From a virus, in the IMG/VR virus record IMGVR_UViG_3300032291_003710, positions 1 through 34,342 of that record: a stretch of 34,342 nucleotides of DNA; one strand, written 5' to 3'. The notes beneath the pieces were generated by a model. The model saw nothing but the letters and a program-made list of their open reading frames with translations, had not been told where the DNA came from and did no database searches. Position 1 is the first letter of the stretch; every line of letters begins with the position of its first letter. Shown piece by piece: positions 8,230-16,459 of the stretch. Made by a program: the position numbers and the translations under genes.

Positions 8230-9086
8230 TATTTTATAGATTTAATTTCATTTACTAATTGATGAAATTGTAATAAAGAAACAATATTATCATCCTTTAC
8301 ATTAGATTTCTTTTCAATTGGTTTTAATAAAGTAATTACTTCAATCAATTTAATTTGAATAGTTTTATCTTCAATAGTAGGAATTAATTTTGTTAATTCA
8401 AGTACTAATTTTTCTATATTATTATTAACAAATTCTCTTAACTTAGTAGTGTTAGAAATATTATTAATATATTCTTTTAATATTGATTTTTGGGATGTGG
8501 AAAGTTCAGAATATTTTTCATTAAATTTTTCAAGCAACATACGGTACGCTAATATACGAGTACCCTTATCCATACCTGAATATTCTTCTAATATTCTATT
8601 TTTAGCTTCATCTTTATTTATTAAATTACGAGATATATGTTCTAATAAAGTTACTTTATTATCTACAATACTTGAAGGATCAATAAATTCTTGTGAATTA
8701 TGTGCTTCAATTAAATTATATGAAGCAGCATACTGAGAATAATTATTTATTTTTGCTTTAAAAAATTCATCAATATCATATTTTTCACGAATTTCTTTAA
8801 TTAGATTATATTTTTCTTTACGTAATGTAGATTTATTTAATCTAGAAGATAATTCTATAGTAGCATTAATTAACGATTCTGCTTTACTTTCTGTTAATGT
8901 AGTTGAATTAACTAAGGTTTGATAGATTTTATATTCCTTGTTTAATTCAGTTTTAGAAAAATATCTTTTAATTAAATCTACAGCAGGAGAATCTTTACCA
9001 GATACTGTATCTGATGCTACTTGTCTAACTAATAGTTCAAATAGAATACCTGTATTTTTAAATTTTGAATGTTTAATCTTAGACAT
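8229..9086 (-). CDS. Conserved helical protein downstream of portal, unknown function
   Basis: A 285-aa, Lys/Leu/Ile-rich, all-helical protein. N-terminus S-K-F-K-N-T-G-I-L-F-E-L-L-V-R-Q-V. The segment around residues 180-215 (F-N-E-K-Y-S-E-L-S-x-x-Q-K-x-I-L-K-E-Y-I-N-N) resembles a protein found at the same place in marine T4-like phages. No catalytic motif, signal peptide or membrane segment is seen. It starts about 30 nt after an AT box that on this strand also reads TATAAATA, the T4 late-promoter sequence. Its place in the head-assembly operon suggests a core or assembly role. Confidence 0.65.
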   Translation of the reverse strand: MSKIKHSKFKNTGILFELLVRQVASDTVSGKDSPAVDLIKRYFSKTELNKEYKIYQTLVNSTTLTESKAESLINATIELSSRLNKSTLRKEKYNLIKEIREKYDIDEFFKAKINNYSQYAASYNLIEAHNSQEFIDPSSIVDNKVTLLEHISRNLINKDEAKNRILEEYSGMDKGTRILAYRMLLEKFNEKYSELSTSQKSILKEYINNISNTTKLREFVNNNIEKLVLELTKLIPTIEDKTIQIKLIEVITLLKPIEKKSNVKDDNIVSLLQFHQLVNEIKSIK

Positions 9087-9115
9087 TTAATTTTTATGTA
9101 TAGTCAGAAATGTAC

Positions 9116-9129
9116 TATTTATAAATATA
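9116..9129 (-). promoter_or_regulatory. AT promoter box between portal and core genes
   Basis: Minus-strand TATATTTATAAATA. It contains both the recurrent TATATTTATA box and, at 9116-9123, an exact T4 late-promoter octamer TATAAATA in the correct orientation, 30 nt before the ATG at 9086. This is the best candidate for a T4-style late promoter in the window. Confidence 0.5.
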
Positions 9130-9135
9130 TAATTT

Positions 9136-11013
9136 TTATATATCCTTAATATTTTTTTCATCTAACATATTAGTTTTTTCCGAAGTTTTTGGTTTATTAA
9201 ATACTATAGATTTTAATAAATCTTTATTTCTATATAGTTCTGCTAATGCTAATGGAGAACCACCTTTTGGAGTTCCACTTTCTTCAGGTTTATTAGCTAC
9301 ATATAAAGTTGAGTTTTCTTTACTTCCTAATCTATCTTTACCTAATGGATCTCTTTGTGTTCCAACAATAGATGCTTTTTCTTTAGGACGTCCAACTGGT
9401 TTTGTTTCATCATATCCTGGAGGAACAGAGCCATTACTTCCAACTCCATTTCTTCCTGTACCATATAATGTAGCTAAGTCGTGAGGTGTACCATATGATT
9501 TACCAGATTGTGCTGGATCATTTCCTTCATTCTCAATTTGAGATAAACGGAATTTACGTTTTTGATCTTCAATTATCAAATCACGATAATCATCATATTG
9601 ATCTTCTGAGAATTGGAATATATTATGATAAATCCAATCAGTAGGCATTAAATTACTATCTTGAATTTCTTGAGCTAATGCGATTTTTTCTTTCCATAAT
9701 GCTACTTTTTCTTGTTCATAAATAATTGAAGGAACAGTTAATGATAATTCAAAATTAGATAATGCTTCACCATCAAATCCCTGAGTATATAAATGAACTA
9801 AAGCCATTTTATATAATTCTGATAGTGCAATACGTTGAATACGTTCAACAGTACGAGCAAATCTAATATCTTCAGCAGCTAATGTAGCTTTACCTTGTAA
9901 ATCTTTTTCAAATCCAAAATATGCTTTAGGAACTTTAAGAGCAGCTAACATTTCATCTCTTAAGAATATAACATCCTCAATAGCATTATATTCTAATCCC
10001 TTAATAGTATCAATTTTGGTATTTGAATTACCACCACGTTGAGGAATATAAAAATCCTCCATTAGATTTTGTACGTTATATTTTAAATTATATTCCCCAG
10101 TTGCTTGATCAATATATGGAGTTTTTTTCATTTTTTGTTTTAACTTCTCCATATATCCATCAACCTCAGCATTTGGTAAATTACCAATATCAACATAAAA
10201 TACACGTTTTTCTGGGGCACGAGTAATACGATGTAATAACATCGCGTCCTTCATTAGAACGTATTGTTTATACGTTTTACGTGCGGGTTCAATATATGAT
10301 CTTCCATAAGGTAGGTAATTAGCATCCGTTAATAAACGAAAGTGAGCAATTTCGTAATTTTCAAATTTAATTTTACCATCTCTATCTTTAACTCTTGAAT
10401 TTAATCCACCAGCGGCAATAACCATTGGGTCAATTCTAAAACAAACATATGATGGATTTTGAGGATCTTGACCTTCTTCACGAACCATATCATATACTGA
10501 TAATGGTGTTACATTATATATACCAAATCCTTCTGCAATCTCCATATGTAAATAAAAATCACCATATTTACACATATTACGAATCCATAACCAAAGATTA
10601 AATTCAACATTTAATATATCGTAAAATAAATTATATAATATTTTTTGGATACGTTCATCTGGGGATTTAATTTGTAATATCTCACCCATTTCATTTTTTA
10701 ATGTTGATTCATCTGAAATGATATCAAGTGTAGAAGCAATAATAGATTCAGTATCCATAGCTTCATAATCAGTATACAACTGAATACGAAGTGTTTGGTA
10801 ATTTATAGTTGGGTTATACGGCATGTTAGCTCCGTATCTATGTAATTTAGTAAATCTATCTATTAAGGCATTTGTTTTTACGTTTCCGTAAGCTTGAATA
10901 CTGTCTGTATCAAAAACTTTAAGTTGTTTACCACCAACATTTCTAATAATAACGTCAGTACTAAATAATCGTTTTAAATTTCCAAATAATCCTCCTTGAT
11001 TGTTATCAGCCAT
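9136..11013 (-). CDS. gp20: Portal protein, gp20-like
   Basis: A 625-aa T4-type portal vertex protein. Characteristic segments are D-Y-E-A-M-D-T-E-S-I-I-A-S-T-L-D, N-M-C-K-Y-G-D-F-Y-L, R-I-T-R-A-P-E-K-R-V-F-Y-V-D-I-G-N-L-P and the following L-E-Y-N-A-I-E-D-V-x-F-L-R-D-E-M. In T4 the dodecamer nucleates prohead assembly and forms the DNA channel used by the terminase. The protein is about 100 residues longer than T4 gp20; the excess is largely a Gly/Pro/Lys-rich C-terminal tail after about residue 500 that looks disordered. It follows the terminase by 41 nt. Confidence 0.96.
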   Translation of the reverse strand: MADNNQGGLFGNLKRLFSTDVIIRNVGGKQLKVFDTDSIQAYGNVKTNALIDRFTKLHRYGANMPYNPTINYQTLRIQLYTDYEAMDTESIIASTLDIISDESTLKNEMGEILQIKSPDERIQKILYNLFYDILNVEFNLWLWIRNMCKYGDFYLHMEIAEGFGIYNVTPLSVYDMVREEGQDPQNPSYVCFRIDPMVIAAGGLNSRVKDRDGKIKFENYEIAHFRLLTDANYLPYGRSYIEPARKTYKQYVLMKDAMLLHRITRAPEKRVFYVDIGNLPNAEVDGYMEKLKQKMKKTPYIDQATGEYNLKYNVQNLMEDFYIPQRGGNSNTKIDTIKGLEYNAIEDVIFLRDEMLAALKVPKAYFGFEKDLQGKATLAAEDIRFARTVERIQRIALSELYKMALVHLYTQGFDGEALSNFELSLTVPSIIYEQEKVALWKEKIALAQEIQDSNLMPTDWIYHNIFQFSEDQYDDYRDLIIEDQKRKFRLSQIENEGNDPAQSGKSYGTPHDLATLYGTGRNGVGSNGSVPPGYDETKPVGRPKEKASIVGTQRDPLGKDRLGSKENSTLYVANKPEESGTPKGGSPLALAELYRNKDLLKSIVFNKPKTSEKTNMLDEKNIKDI

Positions 11014-11054
11014 GTTTTTTTGTTAGTATTGTATATTCAATAAATATTGTAAAA

Positions 11055-12638
11055 TTAAAATAACCACGTTATATCTTCTTTACCACCCATTCCGTTATCG
11101 ATTTCATATGGATTAATAAATCCACCTGGCATTGTTGGATAGATACTATTATAACCAGTTTTTGACATTCCTGCTAAAGATGCTCTAGTAATATCAAGTC
11201 CTGCTGATTGGTATTTTAGTGCTGTATCTCTTAAGAATAATCCAAAACCACAACTTAATACTAAATCATCAGTATACCCATTTTGAGCTTGTGGCTTACC
11301 ATTGTGCCAAATAAATACTCTTAATTCTTCTAATAAACGTTTTGAGTGAAATATAAAAGCACCTTCCCTAATATACGATTCCATTTTGGAGATGACAAGC
11401 GGTCTCGTCTTTGTTGAATTAGTAAATCCAGGAACTACTTGATCATTTTCTAATCTATCAAGATACTTATCCATACTCATATCTCCATATGAACGAGGTG
11501 AATAATATAAATTTTGATATCCTTTTTCAATAATTGTATTTACTACATCCCATCCAATGTTTGCATTCTCTACTATTAACAGAGCATTATTATATTCAGC
11601 AGCAACGGACGCTAACATATGTCCATATTCACGAGTACCGATGTGTGATTTAAATTCAGCTACTTGTTCACATGCTTCTACGTCTATAACATGGAATGCT
11701 GAATAATCATTTCCATCACCGCGAGCAACATCGGCTGTTACCATATATTGTTTACTATAATCTGGGTATTTCCATACCCAGAAATCTCCTCCTAAAAATC
11801 TATGTTCAATAGGATCAATAATATGATTTGCTTCATACCATTTTAATGTATCAGGTTCTACAACTGAATTACCAGAACCTAAGAAGTCACAATCATATTC
11901 TTGAGCAAATTCACGAGCAGACATATTTGATTTTTCAGTATCGTACCATATTTGATCTCTATCAGGATGTAAATTCCACTTTAATTCTACTGGATTAAAG
12001 TCATTATCACCCATTTGAGCCTCAGTATACATTCTATGGAACCAATTTCCAATACCATTTGGGGAGGATAATGCTATAATACGTCCACCAGTTGCAATTG
12101 TTGGTTTTATACTAGTGTATATTTTATCAATACCTTCAATAAAGGCAGCCTCATCAATTAATAATAAAGATACAGCATAAGATCTACCAGCATCAGAGGC
12201 AGCAGATGTTGCTATAATTTGAGAGTTGTTTGCTAATTTAAGAGATAATTTATTATCTGATATTGGTTTTTTATTTCCACGTAACCATCCTGGTAGATTG
12301 TTGTACATAAATTGTACTTTATCAACCATACCTTTAGCAGTTTCTTGTTTAGTAGCAATACATAACACTGTTTTATCTTTATTGAATAACATTGTATGTA
12401 AAGAAAAACCTGCAGCTAAGGTAGATATACCTAACTGACGTGATTTATTTATAATATTAAAACGTTGATTACGAAAATCATTTAATACATCTTCTTGAAA
12501 TGGATATAAATGAAACAATATTCTTCCTTTTATAGGATGTTGGATATAACAATATTTGCGAAAAAAATGAATTGGATCTTGGCTACATTTAATATACTCT
12601 TGTGTTATTATTTTTTTTATATTTTCTTGTTCAGACAT
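11055..12638 (-). CDS. gp17: Terminase large subunit, gp17-like
   Basis: A 527-aa DNA-packaging motor from the ATG at 12638; a TTG two codons upstream is less likely. The ATPase domain has the T4-type Walker A S-R-Q-L-G-I-S-T (66-73), Walker B L-L-I-D-E-A (D162/E163) and the coupling motif S-S-P-N-G. The RNase-H-like nuclease domain has T-A-D-V-A-R-G-D (D303), I-V-E-N-A-N (E357) and Y-T-D-D-L-V-L (D457/D458). It packages DNA into the prohead through the portal encoded next. A terminator and an AT box lie just upstream, so the terminase probably starts the head-assembly transcript. No small terminase subunit was recognised in the window. Confidence 0.97.
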   Translation of the reverse strand: MSEQENIKKIITQEYIKCSQDPIHFFRKYCYIQHPIKGRILFHLYPFQEDVLNDFRNQRFNIINKSRQLGISTLAAGFSLHTMLFNKDKTVLCIATKQETAKGMVDKVQFMYNNLPGWLRGNKKPISDNKLSLKLANNSQIIATSAASDAGRSYAVSLLLIDEAAFIEGIDKIYTSIKPTIATGGRIIALSSPNGIGNWFHRMYTEAQMGDNDFNPVELKWNLHPDRDQIWYDTEKSNMSAREFAQEYDCDFLGSGNSVVEPDTLKWYEANHIIDPIEHRFLGGDFWVWKYPDYSKQYMVTADVARGDGNDYSAFHVIDVEACEQVAEFKSHIGTREYGHMLASVAAEYNNALLIVENANIGWDVVNTIIEKGYQNLYYSPRSYGDMSMDKYLDRLENDQVVPGFTNSTKTRPLVISKMESYIREGAFIFHSKRLLEELRVFIWHNGKPQAQNGYTDDLVLSCGFGLFLRDTALKYQSAGLDITRASLAGMSKTGYNSIYPTMPGGFINPYEIDNGMGGKEDITWLF

Positions 12639-12658
12639 ATACAATTAATATTATTGTA

Positions 12659-12668
12659 TATAAATATA
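12659..12668 (-). promoter_or_regulatory. Candidate promoter box for the terminase operon
   Basis: Minus-strand TATATTTATA, 21 nt before the terminase ATG and 4 nt after the T-run of the preceding terminator. It has the same terminator-box arrangement as at phoH, the scaffold gene and the kinase gene. Confidence 0.55.
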
Positions 12669-12671
12669 TAA

Positions 12672-12700
12672 CAAAAAGAAAACCCGCAAAAATTGCGGGT
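12672..12700 (-). terminator. Rho-independent terminator before the terminase gene
   Basis: Perfect 8-bp GC-rich stem (ACCCGCAA 12682-12689 with TTGCGGGT 12693-12700), 3-nt loop, then TTTTCTTTTT on the minus strand. It ends the transcript carrying the accessory block about 40 nt after the stop at 12740. Confidence 0.92.
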
Positions 12701-12739
12701 CTTCAGATTGCACTGCATCCTCGGGAGAAGAGAATATTT

Positions 12740-13234
12740 TTATTTTTTATATACTTTAAAGGTTTTAATTAATTCATCTTTTGAATAAGTTCTGCTATCA
12801 CCATCAACAGCAAATACTACTTTATGTTTTCCAGTTGTAGGTAATACTCCTTTATAAATACCAACTAAACCTCCATAGTTTGTTTCTACATTATATTCTG
12901 GTTTAAGATTTGATAAATCATCTTTGATTGGTTCAAGTTTATTATTTACCGGTAATTCCCAATCCTTTTCCTCATCTTTAGATACATAATTTTTAGTGTA
13001 ATTTATAGCATCTTCTGGGGTATCAAATTTTCGAATTTGATCGTATTTACCTGTAGATAGATTTTTCATTCTATACCATCCCTTTCCATCAGGATGTAAA
13101 GTAAATAAATAATCACCAGGATTTTTAGATGATAATTTTTTAGGCCAGTCTTCGTTTTTATTTAATTGTGATTCGTTTAGAATACCAGCTAATTCTTGCA
13201 TTCTTTTAATTTCGTTTATAAATTGTTTTTTCAT
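12740..13234 (-). CDS. Tagged hypothetical protein with M-Q-x-L-A-G-I motif
   Basis: A 164-aa protein, last gene of the accessory transcript. The N-terminus M-K-K-Q-F-I-N-E-I-K-R-M-Q-E-L-A-G-I-L-N-E carries the M-Q-x-L-A-G-I motif that ends the scaffold protein and the 82-aa protein at 17889, followed by an L-N-E site. Residues about 45-90 (Y-R-M-K-N-L-S-T-G, then F-D-T-P-E-D-A-I-N-Y) look like a small beta-alpha domain, and a C-terminal beta domain ends at K-V-Y-K-K. No enzyme motif is seen. The tag suggests that it joins the prohead core and is processed by the protease; this is inference. Confidence 0.65.
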   Translation of the reverse strand: MKKQFINEIKRMQELAGILNESQLNKNEDWPKKLSSKNPGDYLFTLHPDGKGWYRMKNLSTGKYDQIRKFDTPEDAINYTKNYVSKDEEKDWELPVNNKLEPIKDDLSNLKPEYNVETNYGGLVGIYKGVLPTTGKHKVVFAVDGDSRTYSKDELIKTFKVYKK

Positions 13235-13241
13235 TTTAAAA

Positions 13242-13658
13242 TTATTTAATTATGTATAATAATGATATAGTGGCTAATCCTAATGTTAATCCAAATTTAT
13301 TGTAAAATCCTTTAACTTTAGATTTTCTTAAATCTTTCTGTAAGTCAGTAGTCATATTTTTATATGCTAATAACTGTAAATCATAATTATCAATTATTTG
13401 TTTCCACTGACCGTCTTTAATCTCATATTGTTTAATAATAAAAGATTGAACAGATACTTTACCTTCAGTATTTAATAATAATTCTTGAGTTGTTTTTAAC
13501 TCTAATTTAGTAGCATCATATGCAATTAAATCTTTAATTATTAATTTAGCAATTCTACTTGGAATTACAACTACACTATCTTTAGTATTTGTATCTGTCT
13601 GTGAAAAACTTGTTAAGCTCACTAATATTAAGCTTATCAACATTATTAATTTTTTCAT
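13242..13658 (-). CDS. Exported, C-terminally anchored protein; candidate outer partner of a spanin pair
   Basis: A 138-aa protein with a clear signal peptide (M-K-K-L-I-M-L-I-S-L-I-L-V-S-L-T-S-F-S-Q, cleavage probably near residue 20), a helical/coiled-coil middle (about 45-115), and a hydrophobic C-terminal segment (F-G-L-T-L-G-L-A-T-I-S-L-L-Y-I-I-K). Its start lies 77 nt inside the preceding gene in another frame, as in Rz/Rz1-type lysis genes. It has no lipobox cysteine, so it is not a classical o-spanin lipoprotein. It could be a periplasm-spanning lysis protein or an unrelated envelope protein. Confidence 0.6.
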   Translation of the reverse strand: MKKLIMLISLILVSLTSFSQTDTNTKDSVVVIPSRIAKLIIKDLIAYDATKLELKTTQELLLNTEGKVSVQSFIIKQYEIKDGQWKQIIDNYDLQLLAYKNMTTDLQKDLRKSKVKGFYNKFGLTLGLATISLLYIIK

Positions 13659-13926
13659 TAGCTTTTTGTTTGATTAAAATTATCTTTTCTTTAAGAACAA
13701 TATTTTCTTTATCAATTGTAATTATTTCCTTATGTAATGAATCTATAATAATATCTGATTTTGCAATCTCAACTTTTAATGAATCAATATTATTTTGGGA
13801 TGAATCAATTTGATATTGATATTTATCAATATATTTTGGTTCTGATATAGTCCATGAGTAATAACCAATAGCTGCTACCACTAGGATAACAGCTATAATT
13901 ATAATTGATTTTGGTGATAATTTCAT
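13582..13926 (-). CDS. Membrane-anchored coiled-coil protein; candidate i-spanin
   Basis: A 114-aa protein from the ATG at 13926, 1 nt after the upstream stop; a GTG 18 codons earlier would overlap that gene and is not preferred. One N-terminal membrane helix (I-I-I-I-A-V-I-L-V-V-A-A-I-G-Y-Y) is followed by a long coiled coil (about residues 40-105) and ends in F-F-T-D-R-Y-K-Y. An N-anchored coiled coil followed by an overlapping exported gene is the pattern of phage spanin genes, which disrupt the outer membrane at lysis. No endolysin or classical holin is recognised next to it, so the lysis role remains a hypothesis. Confidence 0.6.
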   Translation of the reverse strand: MKLSPKSIIIIAVILVVAAIGYYSWTISEPKYIDKYQYQIDSSQNNIDSLKVEIAKSDIIIDSLHKEIITIDKENIVLKEKIILIKQKANEKINNVDKLNISELNKFFTDRYKY

Positions 13927-13927
13927 A

Positions 13928-14821
13928 TTATCTATCTTTATTCTTATCTTCAGGTGCTTTACGACGTTGTAAATATTCACTACCTGCTACTAAATCTTCA
14001 ATACGTTTTTCTAAATCAGTTTTCATATTTGATAATTTTTCTGCTTCACCTCTATCTTTAGAAATCATATCATCACCACCTCTAGATATTTTTTTATTTT
14101 GTCTAAGAGCACTATCAATTTTTCTTAAGCGTTCTTTATAATCTAAAAATTTCATTAATTTATCATATTCTTCATTAGAGATTGTAGGTTTTACTTTTGG
14201 AGCATCTTTCTTTAAATTAGCAACAAATTCTTCTTCTCCACTATCACCGGCAGCTCTAGCTTTAGCAAATGATGCTGCTATTTCTTCATCACTTGGTTCA
14301 AAAGCAGGGCTATCAAACTTACCTTTACCAATAAAGAAATCTTCAGGTTCAAGAGTTTGTTTTGTTGTTGGAGGAGCTACTTTACCTGTTTTTTTATCAA
14401 CACGAGACGCAGCAATGCCTGTACCACCTACTGGTTCTAATATTCCTGATGCTACTAATGATTGTACTACTGGATTTATTGCTTGTTGAGGACGATCAAA
14501 TTTTTCTTTAGCAATTTGAGCAACAGATGCTTCTTTGTTTGCTTGTAAATAATCTATAATTCCTGTTACTCCTTTAGAATTTTTTACTTTATCACTTAAA
14601 TCATCTAATTTAGATAGATCTCCAATTTTATACTTAATTGAAATACGAGCCATTTCAGTTACACTATCTTTTTCAGATGATACTGCTGCTTTTTGAGCAT
14701 TTAATGCTTTCAATTTAGCATCTATTGATTTTAACTCAGCTGATTTTGCTGCATCCTCTAAAGGACCTTCAGCCATTACTTCTAAGATAGCTTCTTTAAT
14801 TATTTTTTCTAGTTTTTTCAT
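13928..14821 (-). CDS. Capsid-tagged protein with a winged-helix-like domain
   Basis: A 297-aa protein. Its N-terminus M-K-K-L-E-K-I-I-K-E-A-I-L-E-V-M-A-E/G (1-18) is a good capsid-targeting candidate with an M-A-E/G site. Residues about 20-55 are a coiled coil. Residues about 83-133 (I-I-D-Y-L-Q, then A-S-V-A-Q-I-A, P-V-V-Q-S-L-V-A-S-G-I-L-E-P) look like a winged helix DNA-binding domain. The rest is charged, partly disordered, with a C-terminal coiled coil. It overlaps the upstream stop by 4 nt. A packaged DNA-binding protein, possibly acting on host transcription after injection, is a reasonable but untested idea. Confidence 0.65.
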   Translation of the reverse strand: MKKLEKIIKEAILEVMAEGPLEDAAKSAELKSIDAKLKALNAQKAAVSSEKDSVTEMARISIKYKIGDLSKLDDLSDKVKNSKGVTGIIDYLQANKEASVAQIAKEKFDRPQQAINPVVQSLVASGILEPVGGTGIAASRVDKKTGKVAPPTTKQTLEPEDFFIGKGKFDSPAFEPSDEEIAASFAKARAAGDSGEEEFVANLKKDAPKVKPTISNEEYDKLMKFLDYKERLRKIDSALRQNKKISRGGDDMISKDRGEAEKLSNMKTDLEKRIEDLVAGSEYLQRRKAPEDKNKDR

Positions 14822-15342
14822 TTTTTAATTACGTTAAAACCATCTCTGATGGTGTATAAACTATAGTTGGTTAAGGTTTTTATTTGTTTATCTAAATATG
14901 CTTGGTATAAATATGACTTTTGTTCTTTTCCTGTTAGTAAATTTATATCTTTATTTGATGCCTCTACATACAAACCATCAGGATTATTTTCTTGAATAAA
15001 TTCTTTAATAATATATGACAATGTAGTCATTATTTTTAATATTGTTTTTATATCAGATTTTAATGCTTGTGATTCAATTCCATTAATGGTAAATTCTACA
15101 TTATAAAATTCTTTATTTTTATAATTAGGTACTTTAGAAAAATAATATTGTTTAGTAATATCATCCTCAATTAATGTAAATCTAATTTTAACTACATAAG
15201 AAATATCATTAAACTTAAATATAAACGAATAATAAGTATTACTTATTTTTTTATAATTAAGTGGTTCTACAGATGCTTCTCCAATTTCATTAATAATAAT
15301 TTTATCTAATATTTCTGTAGTAAGAGTACGCAATGAGGCCAT
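14818..15342 (-). CDS. Tagged alpha/beta protein of unknown function
   Basis: A 174-aa protein. The N-terminal helix L-R-T-L-T-T-E-I-L-D-K-I-I-I-N-E/I ends in I-N-E, a possible protease site. The rest has beta strands (Y-Y-S-F-I-F-K-F, Y-V-V-K-I-R-F-T) and a C-terminal Y-V-E-A-S-N-K-x-K-S-Y-L-Y-Q-A-Y segment that I have seen in other phage internal or structural proteins but cannot name. There are no catalytic residues in a recognisable arrangement. It sits 3 nt downstream of the P-loop gene and overlaps the next gene by 4 nt. Confidence 0.6.
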   Translation of the reverse strand: MASLRTLTTEILDKIIINEIGEASVEPLNYKKISNTYYSFIFKFNDISYVVKIRFTLIEDDITKQYYFSKVPNYKNKEFYNVEFTINGIESQALKSDIKTILKIMTTLSYIIKEFIQENNPDGLYVEASNKDINLLTGKEQKSYLYQAYLDKQIKTLTNYSLYTIRDGFNVIKK

Positions 15343-15345
15343 ATA

Positions 15346-15864
15346 TTATAAATATTTAAGAATTTCTGTAATGCGCTCTTCTGTAGCACCTTTTATTTCA
15401 ATTAATTTATTTGGAGAATATTCTTTTAATAATGCTTTGATACCAAAATCAATTTTATCTCTATATATAGCATCTGTTGTTCTTACACCATTTTCTTCAA
15501 TATCTACACCCTCTGGTGATATATAAAATACAATATCATAATAAGGCATTAATGTTGTTGCTGCTTCAACTAATAATCGTTTTCCTGTTTGTTTGATTGA
15601 TTTTGCACTCAATGTAAAAGCACACACATCCCAAATAGTACGATCAGTTAATAAATTTTCATGCATTAATTCTTGAGCACGTTCAGCCATAAATACAAAT
15701 TGACCTCTTACTGATGAATCAGTATTTAGGGGAATACCTAAATCACGTAAATATTTTGAACGTTCTGTTGTAACGTGATAATCTTTAAATTCTGGTAATT
15801 CAGCTAATGCTTTAACTAAAGTAGTTTTTCCAACACTAACTGTTCCTGTTAATCCTATTTTCAT
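15346..15864 (-). CDS. NadR-like / AAA_28-type P-loop nucleotide kinase
   Basis: A 172-aa P-loop protein. Walker A G-T-V-S-V-G-K-T-T is at residues 7-15, followed by E-R-S-K-Y-L-R-D-L-G and a lid-like segment L-T-D-R-T-I-W-D (D74, R75). These features match the AAA_28 group that includes the ribosylnicotinamide kinase domain of NadR. Substrate is not certain from sequence: nicotinamide riboside, a deoxynucleoside or another small molecule. An N-terminal nucleotidyltransferase domain of the NMN-adenylyltransferase type is encoded at 24585-26987, so NAD metabolism is possible, though the two genes are 9 kb apart. The protein has no capsid tag, so it probably acts in the cytoplasm. Confidence 0.75.
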   Translation of the reverse strand: MKIGLTGTVSVGKTTLVKALAELPEFKDYHVTTERSKYLRDLGIPLNTDSSVRGQFVFMAERAQELMHENLLTDRTIWDVCAFTLSAKSIKQTGKRLLVEAATTLMPYYDIVFYISPEGVDIEENGVRTTDAIYRDKIDFGIKALLKEYSPNKLIEIKGATEERITEILKYL

Positions 15865-16166
15865 ATTATTCCTAACGATTTAGCGCGGGCGTATCCCACA
15901 ATTTTACCATTATTTGGGTTAATATATTCTCTATATTTTAGAGGAAGTTTATTATTATTTTCATCCATTTTATCTTGAGCTGTTTTAAAATTCTTAGGAT
16001 AAATTAATTCAACCTCTATTGGACCCCTATCAGTTATATCTAAATCATATTTCCATAGTGCTATAACTCCATCTGAATCTGGTTTCATCTCACGAGTAAA
16101 TTTTCTAGATAATTCTGATGGATCTGTAGGTAATGATTTAGGTCTCCCTCTTCGTTCTGTGTTCAT
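15861..16166 (-). CDS. Small conserved hypothetical protein
   Basis: A 101-aa protein with a basic N-terminus (R-R-G-R-P-K-S-L-P-T-D-P), a beta-rich middle (G-V-I-A-L-W-K-Y-D-L-D, I-E-V-E-L-I-Y-P) and a K-L-P-L-K-Y-R-E-Y-I-N-P-x-N-G-K segment. The start ATG is preceded by an AT-rich gap of about 40 nt and the stop overlaps the P-loop gene start (ATGA-type, 4 nt), so the two are coupled. No known domain is recognised; function unknown. Confidence 0.6.
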   Translation of the reverse strand: MNTERRGRPKSLPTDPSELSRKFTREMKPDSDGVIALWKYDLDITDRGPIEVELIYPKNFKTAQDKMDENNNKLPLKYREYINPNNGKIVGYARAKSLGII

Positions 16167-16206
16167 ATTCTTTATTTAATATTGTAATATACAAAATGAA
16201 TTCTGA

Positions 16207-16455
16207 CTATACTCTTCCTCCACCACTTTTTGTAGATACTTGTTTGAACCAAGGTAAACCATTATTGTGTTTTTTAATTTCATCAAATTGTTCCCTAGTA
16301 TATGGAATGCCAAAAATATGATACTCTGCTTTTTTAAAATTACCTTCAGGAATTAATGCTGGTCCATCCCAATTATGTAATTTACTATCTTTAACATAAC
16401 GAATAGTACCATCTGGGGATTTATAACGTTGAGTTTGTGTGTTTGTTGTTTTCAT
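16207..16455 (-). CDS. Small conserved phage protein
   Basis: An 82-aa protein. The core D-G-T-I-R-Y-V, N-W-D-G-P-A-L-I-P-E-G-N and Y-H-I-F-G-I-P-Y-T-R-E-Q-F, then N-G-L-P-W-F-K, is a compact beta-rich pattern. I recognise it as recurrent in T4-like phages, with a loose likeness to MORN-type repeats, but it has no assigned role. It starts 4 nt after the FAD-dehydrogenase gene and is probably co-transcribed. The C-terminal S-G-G-G-R-V tail looks flexible. Confidence 0.6.
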   Translation of the reverse strand: MKTTNTQTQRYKSPDGTIRYVKDSKLHNWDGPALIPEGNFKKAEYHIFGIPYTREQFDEIKKHNNGLPWFKQVSTKSGGGRV

Positions 16456-16459
16456 AACT

